Source of the DNA: Pseudomonas sp.
GTDB lineage: Bacteria > Pseudomonadota > Gammaproteobacteria > Pseudomonadales > Pseudomonadaceae
Reading direction: 5' to 3'
NCBI GenBank assembly: GCA_030656145.1
Contig: JAUSOF010000002.1
Span: 62,001-126,000, forward strand
Length of the DNA: 64,000 nucleotides
Position numbers and translations under genes: made by a program. Below are positions 1 through 8,091 of this stretch, in pieces; position 1 is the stretch's first letter, and each line of letters starts with the position of its first letter. The notes beneath the pieces are model-generated. The model was not told where the DNA came from and searched no databases. It worked only from the letters and a program-made list of their open reading frames with translations.

Positions 1-1
1 C

Positions 2-1267
2 GACGTGCTGGTGGTGGGCGCTGGCGCGGCAGGTTGTGCGGTGACCGCCAGCCTGCTACGGCGCAATCCGCAGTTGCGCATCGCGCTGATCGAGCCGCGT
101 GAGCAGCATTACTACCAGCCGGGCTGGACGCTGGTCGGGGCCGGGGTGTTCGACCGCGCGCAGACTGAACGACCGATGGCTCGCTGCATTCCCCATGGTG
201 CACAGTGGCTACACGCCGCGGTAGCCGCCTTTGAACCCGAGCAGCAGCGCGTGGTGCTGGAAGACGGCAACCGGGTCGGTTATCGCGCGCTGATCGTCTG
301 CCCGGGGCTCAGCCTTGACTGGGATGGGATTGAAGGGCTGAAGGAAACCCTGGGCAAGCATGGTGTGACCTCCAATTACCAGTTCGAGTTGGCCCCTTAT
401 ACCTGGCAGCTGGTGCAGAGCCTGCGCCGCGGCCGTGCGCTGTTTACTCAGCCGCCGATGCCGATCAAGTGTGCCGGCGCACCGCAGAAGGCTATGTACC
501 TGTCCTGCGACTGGTGGCAGAAGCAAGGCGTGCTGCAGGATATCGAGGTGGAGTTCTGCACGGCCGGAGCCGTGTTGTTCGGCGTCGCCGACTTCGTGCC
601 GCCGCTGATGCAGTATGTCGAGCGCTATGGCGCGCAGCTCAACTTCAGCAGCACCCTGACGGCGGTCGATGGGCCGGGGCACAAGGCCTGGTTCAAACAG
701 GTGGATGCCGAAGGCAACGTCAGCATGCTGGAAAAAGATTTCGATTTCCTGCATGTAGTACCGCCGCAGCGGGCGCCCGAATTCATCCGCCAGAGCCCGC
801 TGGCGAATGCCGACGGCTGGCTCGAGGCCGACCATGAAACCCTGCGTCACCCGCGCTACGGCAATATCTTCAGCCTCGGCGATGTGTGCGCCGCACCCAA
901 TGCCAAGACCGCGGCGGCGGTGCGCAAGCAGGCGCCGGTGGTGGCCGAGAACGTCCTCGCGGTGCTTGCCGGGCGTGGCCCGCGCGCGCTCTACGATGGT
1001 TATGGCTCCTGCCCGCTGACGGTGGAACGGGGCAAGGTGGTGCTGGCCGAGTTTGGTTATGGTGGCAAGCTACTGCCGACCTTTGCCCTCGATCCAACGG
1101 TGCCGCGCTGGCTAGCCTGGGAGTTGAAGGTCAAGCTGATGCCGAAGATCTATTTCGACTTGATGCTGCGTGGCCACGAATGGCTGGCCGCGCCCAAGCG
1201 CCTGCCGCACGATCCCTTGCCGGTGGACGCGCCAGCCGCCTGCAACTTCGAACAGGAGAAGAAATAA
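2..1267 (+). CDS. FAD-dependent sulfide:quinone oxidoreductase-like protein (5' partial)
   Basis: Pyridine nucleotide-disulfide oxidoreductase fold. The dinucleotide-binding motif VVGAGAAG lies at the very start, so the first residues are cut off by the window edge; the reading frame is open from base 2. A CAGAPQKAMYLSC stretch with two cysteines (about visible residues 156-168) and a GDVCAAPNAKT motif near residue 298 are typical of SQR-type flavoproteins that pass electrons from sulfide to quinone at the membrane. 421 residues are visible. The stop codon directly abuts the start of the downstream SulP permease, so the two are probably co-transcribed. A related NADH dehydrogenase-like flavoprotein is possible, but the cysteine pattern favours SQR. 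Confidence 0.8.
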   Translation, partial: DVLVVGAGAAGCAVTASLLRRNPQLRIALIEPREQHYYQPGWTLVGAGVFDRAQTERPMARCIPHGAQWLHAAVAAFEPEQQRVVLEDGNRVGYRALIVCPGLSLDWDGIEGLKETLGKHGVTSNYQFELAPYTWQLVQSLRRGRALFTQPPMPIKCAGAPQKAMYLSCDWWQKQGVLQDIEVEFCTAGAVLFGVADFVPPLMQYVERYGAQLNFSSTLTAVDGPGHKAWFKQVDAEGNVSMLEKDFDFLHVVPPQRAPEFIRQSPLANADGWLEADHETLRHPRYGNIFSLGDVCAAPNAKTAAAVRKQAPVVAENVLAVLAGRGPRALYDGYGSCPLTVERGKVVLAEFGYGGKLLPTFALDPTVPRWLAWELKVKLMPKIYFDLMLRGHEWLAAPKRLPHDPLPVDAPAACNFEQEKK

Positions 1268-3004
1268 ATGAACCTGCGCCGCTGGCTGCCTTGCCTCGAC
1301 TGGGGGCGGCGTTACAACCGCGCCACCGCCGCGCAGGATGGCCTGGCGGCGCTGATCGTCACCCTGATGCTGATTCCGCAGAGCCTGGCCTACGCCATGC
1401 TCGCCGGCCTGCCGCCGGTAACTGGATTGTATGCCAGCATCCTGCCGCTGCTGGCTTACGCCCTGTTTGGTTCCAGTCGCACCCTGGCGGTCGGCCCGGT
1501 GGCGGTGGTGTCGCTGATGACCGCTGCCGCCCTGGGGCCATTATTCCCCGCCGGCAGTGCCGAGTATGTTGGCGCGGCCATGCTGCTGGCGCTGCTGTCC
1601 GGGTTGATGCTGGCCGGTATGGCCCTGTTGCGTCTGGGCTTTGTTGCCAATTTTCTCAGCCATCCGGTGATTTCCGGTTTTATCAGCGCTTCCGGGATTC
1701 TGATCGCGGTCGGCCAGCTCAAGCATATCTTCGGTATTTCCGCCTCTGGCGAGAACCTGCAGCAACTGTTGCCGGCATTGCTGCACAACCTGCCGGCGGT
1801 ACACGGCCCGACCCTGTTGATCGGCGCCTGCAGCCTGCTGTTTCTCTGGTGGGTGCGTGGCCAGCTCAAGCCCTTGTTGATGCGCCTGGGCCTGGGTGCC
1901 GGCATGGCTGGCAACCTGGCCAAGGCCGGGCCGGTGTTGGCAATCATCGTCGCCATTCTGGCGGTCAGTCTGCTGCAGTTGGAGCAGGCTGGGGTCAAGG
2001 TCGTCGGCATGGTGCCCCAGGGGTTGCCGGGGCTGAGCCTGCCAACCATGGACTACAGTCTGGCCCTGCAGCTATTGCCGGCGGCGCTGTTGATCAGCCT
2101 GGTCGGCTTCGTCGAGTCGGTGTCGGTGGCGCAGACCCTGGCGGCCAAGCGCCGTCAGCGCATCGAGCCGGACAATGAGCTGTTAGGGCTGGGCGGCGCC
2201 AACCTGGCGGCGGCCTTTAGCGGTGGTTTTCCGGTTACCGGCGGCTTTGCCCGCTCGGTGGTCAACTTCGATGCCGGGGCGCAGACGCCCATGGCCGGGG
2301 TGCTGACCGCAGGCGGTATCGCCCTCAGCGTGCTGCTGTTGACGCCGCTGCTGCACAACCTGCCGCAGGCGGTGCTGGCCGCGACCATTATCATCGCGGT
2401 GCTCAGCCTGGTTGATCTCAAGGCCCTGGGCCGCATCTGGCGCTATTCCCGCCAGGATGGTGCGGCCCAGGCGGCAACCCTCGGCGGGGTGCTGCTGCTC
2501 GGTGTCGAGGTGGGCATCCTGATGGGCGTCGGACTGTCGTTGCTGCTGTTCCTCTGGCGCACCAGCCGCCCACATGTGGCGGTGGTAGGGCAGGTGCCGG
2601 GCAGTGAGCACTTTCGCAATATCGAACGCTTCGCGGTGGTGGAAAGCCCCAGCGTGCTGTCGCTGCGGGTCGACGAGAGCCTGTATTTCCCCAATGCGCG
2701 CTTTCTCGAAGAGCGTATTGGCGAGCTGATCGCGGCGCGACCGCAGGTCCGCCATCTGGTGCTGATGTGTCCGGGGGTCAACCTGATCGATGCCAGCGCC
2801 CTGGAAAGCCTGGAAGCCATCGTCGAGCGTCTGCATGCGGCCGGGGTGCAACTGCACCTGTCGGAAGTGAAGGGGCCGGTGATGGATCAGCTGCGCCGCT
2901 CGGATTTCCTCGAACACTTTGGCGGCCAGGTATTCGTCAGCCAGTACCAGGCACTGCGCGTGCTTGACCCGCTGAGCACGCGGCGCGCCCTGGCGCAGGG
3001 GTAG
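1268..3004 (+). CDS. SulP family anion permease with C-terminal STAS domain
   Basis: 578 residues. The N-terminal ~420 residues are strongly hydrophobic with many membrane segments. They carry SulP hallmarks: the MLIPQSLAYA region near residue 36 and the NxxG-SGGFPVTGGFARS stretch near residue 318. The last ~130 residues form a soluble STAS domain, with the VDESLYFPNARFLEE beginning and a LMCPGVNLIDASALESL nucleotide-loop region. The family imports sulfate, bicarbonate or other anions. The ATG sits immediately after the stop of the SQR-like gene, with AGGAGAAG as ribosome-binding site. Pairing with a sulfide-oxidising enzyme suggests a sulfur oxyanion or thiol-linked substrate, but this is inference. 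Confidence 0.9.
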   Translation: MNLRRWLPCLDWGRRYNRATAAQDGLAALIVTLMLIPQSLAYAMLAGLPPVTGLYASILPLLAYALFGSSRTLAVGPVAVVSLMTAAALGPLFPAGSAEYVGAAMLLALLSGLMLAGMALLRLGFVANFLSHPVISGFISASGILIAVGQLKHIFGISASGENLQQLLPALLHNLPAVHGPTLLIGACSLLFLWWVRGQLKPLLMRLGLGAGMAGNLAKAGPVLAIIVAILAVSLLQLEQAGVKVVGMVPQGLPGLSLPTMDYSLALQLLPAALLISLVGFVESVSVAQTLAAKRRQRIEPDNELLGLGGANLAAAFSGGFPVTGGFARSVVNFDAGAQTPMAGVLTAGGIALSVLLLTPLLHNLPQAVLAATIIIAVLSLVDLKALGRIWRYSRQDGAAQAATLGGVLLLGVEVGILMGVGLSLLLFLWRTSRPHVAVVGQVPGSEHFRNIERFAVVESPSVLSLRVDESLYFPNARFLEERIGELIAARPQVRHLVLMCPGVNLIDASALESLEAIVERLHAAGVQLHLSEVKGPVMDQLRRSDFLEHFGGQVFVSQYQALRVLDPLSTRRALAQG

Positions 3005-3064
3005 TGGGGAGAGCTTCGCCTACTGAGATGCTATTCAGGTAAGCCAAGTGAGCCGCATTCTTTT

Positions 3065-3122
3065 GTAGCCCGGATGCAATCCGTCTGGCGCCTGAGTAAT
3101 CGCTTCCGGGTGCATCCGGGCT
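3065..3122. repeat. Intergenic palindromic element, GTAGCCCGGATGCAATCCG type
   Basis: The left arm GTAGCCCGGATGCAATCCG (3065-3083) and right arm CCGGGTGCATCCGGGCT (3106-3122) are inverted copies that could fold into a hairpin. The same 19-base left arm occurs at 39436 in another intergenic region of this window, so it is a dispersed repeat. It lies between the convergent sulP-like and mgtE genes. Confidence 0.7.
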
Positions 3123-3140
3123 TGGGCGGTAAAAAGCATC

Positions 3141-3161
3141 GCGGGCATGGCCCGCTCCTAC
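3141..3161. repeat. REP-like palindrome
   Basis: GCGGGC-ATG-GCCCGC followed by TCCTAC. On the minus strand this reads GTAGGAGCGGGC, the usual head of Pseudomonas REP elements. Related copies are at 21675-21697 and 54548-54570. It sits at the convergent end of the permease and mgtE genes and may help end or protect both transcripts. Confidence 0.7.
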
Positions 3162-3259
3162 GAGCTCTACGTCCTGCGAGGCTTGTGTATAAACCGAGGA
3201 TCTACGCGTTAGGAGGCTTCGGGCGACGGCGCTCGATATGTTCGCCGCCTCTGCGTCAG

Positions 3260-4906
3260 CTACAGCAACAACAGCGTGGCCAGGCCGAGGAAGGCGAAAA
3301 AGCCGACGACATCGGTCACCGTGGTCAGGATCACGCTGCCGGCCAGTGCCGGGTCTATACCCATGCGATCGAGGATCAGCGGGATGCCCCAGCCGGCCAG
3401 TGCCGCGCACAGCAGGTTGATCAAGATGGCGGCGCCGAGTACTGCACCTATGCCCCAGTCGCCGAACCAGAGCACGGAGAGCAAGGCGATCACCACCGAC
3501 CACAACAGGCCGTTGAGGATGGAGATGCCCAGCTCGCGGTTGAGCAGGATGCGGATGTTGCCTTTCTGCACCTGGCCCAGGGCCAGGCCGCGAATCACCA
3601 GGGTCAGGGTCTGGCTGCCGGCGATACCGCCCATGCTCGCCACGATGGGCATCAGCACGGCGAGAGCCACCAGTTGCTCGAGAGTGGCCTGAAACATACC
3701 GATCACCCAGGCGGCGCTGAAGGCGGTGATCAGGTTGATGCCTAGCCATACTGCGCGGCGGCGCGAGCTGACCAGTACCGGCGCGAACATATCGGCTTCG
3801 TCATCGAGACCGGCCATCTGCATCAGGGCGCGATCCGAATCTTCACGAATCAGATCGACCACGTCGTCGATGGTGATGCGGCCGATCACCCGGTTGTGCT
3901 CATCCACTACCGGGGCGGAGAGCAGGTCGAGGTCCTGGAACAGCTGGGCGACTTCGCTGCCTTTGCGGGTCACCGCGATGCCTGCGATGTCGCGGTCGAT
4001 CAGTTCGGCCACCGGGCGGCCCAGATCGGCGGTGACCAGGGTGCTCAGGCGCAGGCCACCCTGGTAATGGCCTTTGCGGTCAACCACCATCAGCATGTCG
4101 GTTTGCGGCGGCAGTTTTTCCAGCAGGCGCAGATAGCGCAGCACCGTACTCGCTTTGACATCGGCGCGGATCTGGATCGCATCGGCGTTCATCAGGCCGC
4201 CGGCCGAGTCCTCGGGATAAGACAGCAGCGACTCGAGCTGCTTGCGCTGGCTGGCGCTGCTGGCGTGCAACAGTCTGTCGCCCAGCTCGGCGGGCAAGGT
4301 CTGGATCAGGTCGACCCGGTCATCGAGTTCGAGGTGATCAGCGGAGGCGATCAGATCCTCGATATCCAGGTCGAGGGCCAGGGCGATGCGTATCTCATCG
4401 TGCAGGTAGGTCAGTACTTTACCGGCCCGCTCGGTGTCGACCATGCTCCATACGCTGCGCCGTTCCTGTGGCGGCAGCGCTTCGAGCAGTCCGGCAATCT
4501 TGGCCGGGTGCATGCGGTGCAAAATTTTGCCGACGCGCTTGAGCTTCTTCAGGTTCAAGGCATCGCGTACGGCTTCCAGGTGGTTGACCGTGCTTGGCGC
4601 GGACTCCTGCTCTGGCCTGGCATAGGTCGTATCCGCGGAATCGCCGGCCAGCTGGCCGATCAGTTCGAGGCTGAGGTGGGGCAAGATGCGCCCTTCGAGT
4701 GCCGGATCGATCTGTTGCCACAGCGCCATGCGTTGCTCGGTGTCGAGCATCTCGAACATGGCCGCGATCTTGGCTGGGTGCATGCGGCTTAGCAGCTTGC
4801 GCGCACGCTTGTTTTTCCCCGCCTTGAGGGCTTGGGTAATCTGTTCGCTTTCAGTGCGAGTGTGTTGCTCGTCACTGACGTTTGGGGCTGGTTTGATCGA
4901 ATTCAT
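3260..4906 (-). CDS. mgtE: MgtE family magnesium transporter
   Basis: 548 residues. The N-terminal MgtE_N helical domain is followed by paired CBS domains (about 225-345) and a C-terminal five-helix membrane domain (about 375-548) with the pore motif MPIVASMGGIAGSQ. The protein imports Mg2+ as a homodimer, gated by cytoplasmic Mg2+ binding. It is longer than the usual ~450-480 residues because the module around RMHPAKIA occurs twice, at residues 41-48 and 131-138, giving a tandem N-domain. The start at 4906 has only a weak Shine-Dalgarno. It is single in its unit, convergent with the SulP gene and 106 bases downstream of aguA on the same strand. Confidence 0.93.
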   Translation of the reverse strand: MNSIKPAPNVSDEQHTRTESEQITQALKAGKNKRARKLLSRMHPAKIAAMFEMLDTEQRMALWQQIDPALEGRILPHLSLELIGQLAGDSADTTYARPEQESAPSTVNHLEAVRDALNLKKLKRVGKILHRMHPAKIAGLLEALPPQERRSVWSMVDTERAGKVLTYLHDEIRIALALDLDIEDLIASADHLELDDRVDLIQTLPAELGDRLLHASSASQRKQLESLLSYPEDSAGGLMNADAIQIRADVKASTVLRYLRLLEKLPPQTDMLMVVDRKGHYQGGLRLSTLVTADLGRPVAELIDRDIAGIAVTRKGSEVAQLFQDLDLLSAPVVDEHNRVIGRITIDDVVDLIREDSDRALMQMAGLDDEADMFAPVLVSSRRRAVWLGINLITAFSAAWVIGMFQATLEQLVALAVLMPIVASMGGIAGSQTLTLVIRGLALGQVQKGNIRILLNRELGISILNGLLWSVVIALLSVLWFGDWGIGAVLGAAILINLLCAALAGWGIPLILDRMGIDPALAGSVILTTVTDVVGFFAFLGLATLLLL

Positions 4907-4965
4907 GGCCGCCAGAATAACACCAGCACGGGTGTTGTCGGGTGACTAACCCGCGCTGCCCCTCA

Positions 4966-4983
4966 CCTGCGCGCAGCTAGATG
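4966..4983. repeat. Short dispersed repeat CCTGCGCGCAGC(T/C)AGATG
   Basis: This 18-base string recurs with one mismatch at 21653-21670, in both cases just outside the 3' end of a gene (aguA and topB). At the second site it runs straight into a REP palindrome, suggesting it is a piece of a longer repeat unit. Confidence 0.5.
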
Positions 4984-5012
4984 AAGGCAGGCGAGGGACC
5001 GGTGCTCGCGGA

Positions 5013-6119
5013 TCAGGTGTGTTGCGGTGCGGGTTGCTGCTGGGTGATGCAGTGGATGTTGCCGCCACCGAGCAGAATCTCGCGGCCGGGCACCAGCACG
5101 ATGCGGTGTTCGGGGAATATGCGCCCAAGAATGGCGCGGGCTTGCTCGTCCAGCGGGTCGTCGAAGCTCGGCGCGATGATGCCGCCGTTGACGATCAGGA
5201 AGTTGACGTAGGAGCCAGCCAGACGCACCTCCGGGCTGCGTTCCTGGCTGCCTGCGACCAGGTCGACGCCCGCGCATTCCTCGGCAGTGGCATGCAGCGG
5301 GCCGGGGATCGGCATCTTGTGCACGATCAACTGGCGGCCTTTGGCATCGCGTGCATGTTCGAGTACCTGCATGGCTGCCTGGCAGCGTGGGTAGTTGGGG
5401 TTTTGCGGGTCGTCGGTCCAGGCCAGCAGTACTTCTCCGGGGCGCACATAGCAGCAGAAGTTGTCGACGTGGCCGTCGGTCTCGTCATTGAACAGGCCGT
5501 CCGGCAGCCAGATCACCGTGTCGACCGCAAGGTGTGTACGCAGTACGTCTTCGATCGCTTCGCGGTTTAGATGCGGGTTGCGATTGCGATTGAGCAGGCA
5601 TTCCTCGGTGGTAATCAGGGTGCCTTCGCCGTCGACGTGGATCGAGCCGCCTTCGAGGATGAAGCCTTCAGTGCGATAGCGCGCGCAACCTTCGATCTCG
5701 AGGATCTTGCGGGCCACCTGGTCGTCGCGGTTCCACGGGCAGTACAGGCCGCCATCGAAGCCGCCCCAGGCATTGAAGGCCCAGTCGACACCACGGACTT
5801 CGCCATGCGGGTTGGTGACGAAGGTTGGGCCTGTATCGCGGACCCAGGCATCATCACTGCTCATTTCGAGCACGCGGATATTGCTGTGATCGAGGCGCGC
5901 GCGGGCGTTTTCGAATTGCCCGGCGGAGACGCAAACGGTCACCGGCTCGAATTCGGCAATGGCCTTGGCCACGGCGGTGAAAGCGATCTGCGCAGGTTTG
6001 CCGCCGAGGCGCCAGTTGTCCGGGCGCTCGGGCCAGACCATCCAGGTCTGGCTATGGGGTTCCCACTCGGCCGGCATGCGGAAGCCGTCGGCGAGAGGTG
6101 TGCTGGTGAGAGTGGTCAT
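5013..6119 (-). CDS. aguA: Agmatine deiminase
   Basis: 368 residues from the ATG at 6119 ([13 protein letters not shown]), preferred over an upstream in-frame start whose extension is non-conserved and lies in repeat DNA. The guanidino-modifying enzyme fold shows WPERPDNW near the N-terminus, [18 protein letters not shown] and DNFCC. The catalytic cysteine lies in GGGNIHC, at residue 357. It converts agmatine to N-carbamoylputrescine and ammonia in the cytoplasm. It is downstream of aguB on the same strand, so the operon reads aguB-aguA, the second and first steps of agmatine to putrescine conversion. Control by the neighbouring TetR gene is likely. Confidence 0.96.
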   Translation of the reverse strand: MTTLTSTPLADGFRMPAEWEPHSQTWMVWPERPDNWRLGGKPAQIAFTAVAKAIAEFEPVTVCVSAGQFENARARLDHSNIRVLEMSSDDAWVRDTGPTFVTNPHGEVRGVDWAFNAWGGFDGGLYCPWNRDDQVARKILEIEGCARYRTEGFILEGGSIHVDGEGTLITTEECLLNRNRNPHLNREAIEDVLRTHLAVDTVIWLPDGLFNDETDGHVDNFCCYVRPGEVLLAWTDDPQNPNYPRCQAAMQVLEHARDAKGRQLIVHKMPIPGPLHATAEECAGVDLVAGSQERSPEVRLAGSYVNFLIVNGGIIAPSFDDPLDEQARAILGRIFPEHRIVLVPGREILLGGGNIHCITQQQPAPQHT

Positions 6120-6130
6120 GTCTCGGTTCC

Positions 6131-6193
6131 GTAGGGTGCGCCATGCGCACCAGCGAAGGGGCCAGGTGGCAAGGTGCGCGCGGCGCACCCTAC
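6131..6193. repeat. Inverted repeat GTAGGGTGCGC...GCGCACCCTAC between aguB and aguA
   Basis: Eleven-base perfect arms at 6131-6141 and 6183-6193 enclose 41 bases, with further internal pairing (GCGCACC against GGTGCGC). A degenerate single arm of the same family, GTAGGGGGCGCCGTGCGCACC, is at 19407-19427. The element sits inside the aguB-aguA transcript and could form a long hairpin between the two genes. Confidence 0.65.
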
Positions 6194-6206
6194 CCGTTAC
6201 GCGCAG

Positions 6207-7088
6207 TTATTCCGACGGTGTTTCGCCGTCCAGGGTCTTGATCGGCCCATACAGGTTCGGTCGGCGGTCGCGGAAGCTGCCCCAGGCGCTGCGGATATGC
6301 TCCAGTTGATCGAGGTCGAAGCTGTGCACCAGCACCCCCTCCTCGGTCTCGCCCAGCTCTTCGACCTTGGCGCCGAACTGGTCGGCGATGAACGAGGAGC
6401 CATAGAAGTTGATGTGGTAATCGTCCTGGTCTTCGCGGCCGATGCGGTTGCTCGCCACCAGCGGCATCAGGTTGGCGCCGGCGTGGCCCTGTTGCACGCG
6501 CTGCCAATGGTCGCGCGAGCTGATGGTCGGGTCGTGCGGCTCGGTGCCAATGGCAGTCGGGTAGAACAAAATCTCGGCGCCGAGCAGGGCCATGCTGCGC
6601 GCGCACTCGGGGAACCACTGATCCCAGCAGATGCCCACGCCGATCTTGGCGTAGCGGGTGTTCCACACCTTGAAGCCGGTATCGCCTGGGTTGAAGTAAT
6701 ACTTCTCGTGGTAGCCGGGGCCGTCCGGGATATGGCTTTTCCGATAAATCCCGAGGTTGCTGCCGTCGGCATCGATGATCACGATGCTGTTGAACCGCGC
6801 CCGCCCGGCCAGCTCGAAGAAGCTGATCGGCAGCACCACCTGCAGCTCCTTGGCGACCTTCTGGAAGTGGGCGATGGCCTCATTGGCCTCGACTGTGGTG
6901 GCCAGTTGCAGGTAGTCCGGGTTGGGCTTCTGGCAGAAGTACGGGGTCTCGAACAGTTCCTGGATCAGGATGATCTGCGCGCCCTTGGCCGCGGCCTGGC
7001 GCACCAGTTTCTCGGCGTTGGCGATGTTGGCGGCGCGATCCCAGGAACAGGCCATCTGGGTGGCGGCGACGGTAACGGTGCGGGACAT
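6207..7088 (-). CDS. aguB: N-carbamoylputrescine amidase
   Basis: 293 residues, nitrilase superfamily. The catalytic triad is visible: Glu44 in IQELFE, Lys117 in IYRKSHIP and Cys154 in GVGICWDQWFPE. It hydrolyses N-carbamoylputrescine to putrescine, CO2 and ammonia, completing the agmatine route started by AguA. It is the first gene of aguBA, 87 bases upstream of aguA with the palindromic element in the gap. The upstream 216-base AT-rich spacer to the TetR gene holds candidate operators. Confidence 0.96.
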   Translation of the reverse strand: MSRTVTVAATQMACSWDRAANIANAEKLVRQAAAKGAQIILIQELFETPYFCQKPNPDYLQLATTVEANEAIAHFQKVAKELQVVLPISFFELAGRARFNSIVIIDADGSNLGIYRKSHIPDGPGYHEKYYFNPGDTGFKVWNTRYAKIGVGICWDQWFPECARSMALLGAEILFYPTAIGTEPHDPTISSRDHWQRVQQGHAGANLMPLVASNRIGREDQDDYHINFYGSSFIADQFGAKVEELGETEEGVLVHSFDLDQLEHIRSAWGSFRDRRPNLYGPIKTLDGETPSE

Positions 7089-7176
7089 GGAACACCTCGT
7101 AGGAGCAATGGACGGCGGTCGTTACACGCTAGCAGACGACCGATGACGACGCCGTGTCAGTGGGCGATTATTTGAC

Positions 7177-7191
7177 TTTATAGTCGATAAA
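7177..7191. promoter_or_regulatory. Candidate operator TTTAT-N5-ATAAA upstream of aguBA
   Basis: A 5-5-5 inverted repeat in the AT-rich spacer before aguB (7089-7304), which is unlike the GC-rich surroundings. AguR of P. aeruginosa represses aguBA from its promoter region, so this is one of two candidate sites; it rests on symmetry and position only. Confidence 0.35.
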
Positions 7192-7245
7192 AATCTGTTT
7201 TTAAAGCTTTAATTTTCTTGAGTTAGGTTTTTATTGATTAAATTG

Positions 7246-7259
7246 CAGATAAATATCTG
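7246..7259. promoter_or_regulatory. Candidate AguR operator CAGATA-AA-TATCTG
   Basis: A perfect 6-2-6 palindrome between aguR and aguB, about 160 bases upstream of the aguB start. TetR proteins bind such palindromes. A half-site-like AAATCTG also occurs at 7190-7196. Confidence 0.4.
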
Positions 7260-7304
7260 TATTGGTGGGTGTGTCTCCCGGCGATCCGTGAGCGCCCCGA
7301 TCCC

Positions 7305-7943
7305 CTACAGCGCGGCGCCGCGTTTCGGCAGATAAGGCGGCAGGTACAGGCCCAGGTAGGCGTCGAATACGCGCATGCCTTCTTCGGCCAGGCGCGGGGT
7401 GATACTGCCGTGCAGTTGCACCGAGCGGGCGTAGACGCGGTCACCCAGTTCCATGGCCAGGGCGAACACGTCGACATCCTCCGGCAGGGCGGGCAGGTCG
7501 AAATGCCGCTCGAAAAGGGCCTGCATCAGTCGGCCCAGTTCGAGGTCGTGCTGGCGGTCGGCCTGGGTTACCTCGCTCAGGCCATGCTGGGCAAGGATCA
7601 ACTGGCGTGCGGCAGCGTCACTGGCGTAGATCGCCAGCATGCGCTGCTCGACAATGCACGACAGGTCGCGCCAGCTGTGCAGTTCGGCATGGCTGATGGG
7701 GGCCTGCAGGCTGGCGCGAAAGGCGGCGTGGATATCGGCAGTCAAGCCTTCGAGCAGAGCCGGTACGCTGGCGAAGAAGTGGTAAACCGATGACGCCGGA
7801 ATGGCCGCGCGCTCGGCCACACTGTAGATCGACAGGCTGGCCACGCCTTGTTCTGCGAGCAGGGCGCGGGCGGCGCTGAGGATCACGGCAATCCGTGCCT
7901 GGCTGCTGGCGCGGGGTTTGCGGGCGGTGGCGGTTCGCTGCAT
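7305..7943 (-). CDS. aguR: TetR family regulator, probable AguR
   Basis: 212 residues from the ATG at 7943 (MQRTATARKPRAS), chosen over an upstream in-frame start. The N-terminal TetR helix-turn-helix is visible, with SIYSVAERAAIPASSVYHFFASVPALL near residues 45-70. The C-terminal ligand domain is diverse, as usual. The gene lies directly upstream of aguBA on the same strand, the position of aguR in P. aeruginosa, where it represses agmatine catabolism until agmatine or N-carbamoylputrescine is present. Identity as AguR rests on synteny rather than on residues I can recognise. Confidence 0.82.
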   Translation of the reverse strand: MQRTATARKPRASSQARIAVILSAARALLAEQGVASLSIYSVAERAAIPASSVYHFFASVPALLEGLTADIHAAFRASLQAPISHAELHSWRDLSCIVEQRMLAIYASDAAARQLILAQHGLSEVTQADRQHDLELGRLMQALFERHFDLPALPEDVDVFALAMELGDRVYARSVQLHGSITPRLAEEGMRVFDAYLGLYLPPYLPKRGAAL

Positions 7944-8091
7944 GGCGCTGATCTCGGCAAGGGACGCGCTATTGGACGCCAGCCGGTGGTGTGCAGGCAA
8001 GTCGGCTGGGCGTCTATACCACCGCGTGCCGGGTGGGCTTTAGTCCAGCACTTCCCGCGGTGGGCTGAAAAGGAGCCTCGCCCGGCGCACT

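Noticed and set aside
209..850. Long minus-strand frame opposite the SQR-like gene
   Set aside because: It mirrors the codon pattern of the real plus-strand gene, has no recognisable family and no ribosome-binding site.
886..2178. 430-codon plus-strand frame overlapping the SQR-like and SulP genes
   Set aside because: Its translation is Arg/Ala/Gly-rich shadow sequence; both real genes in the region are clearly conserved in other frames.
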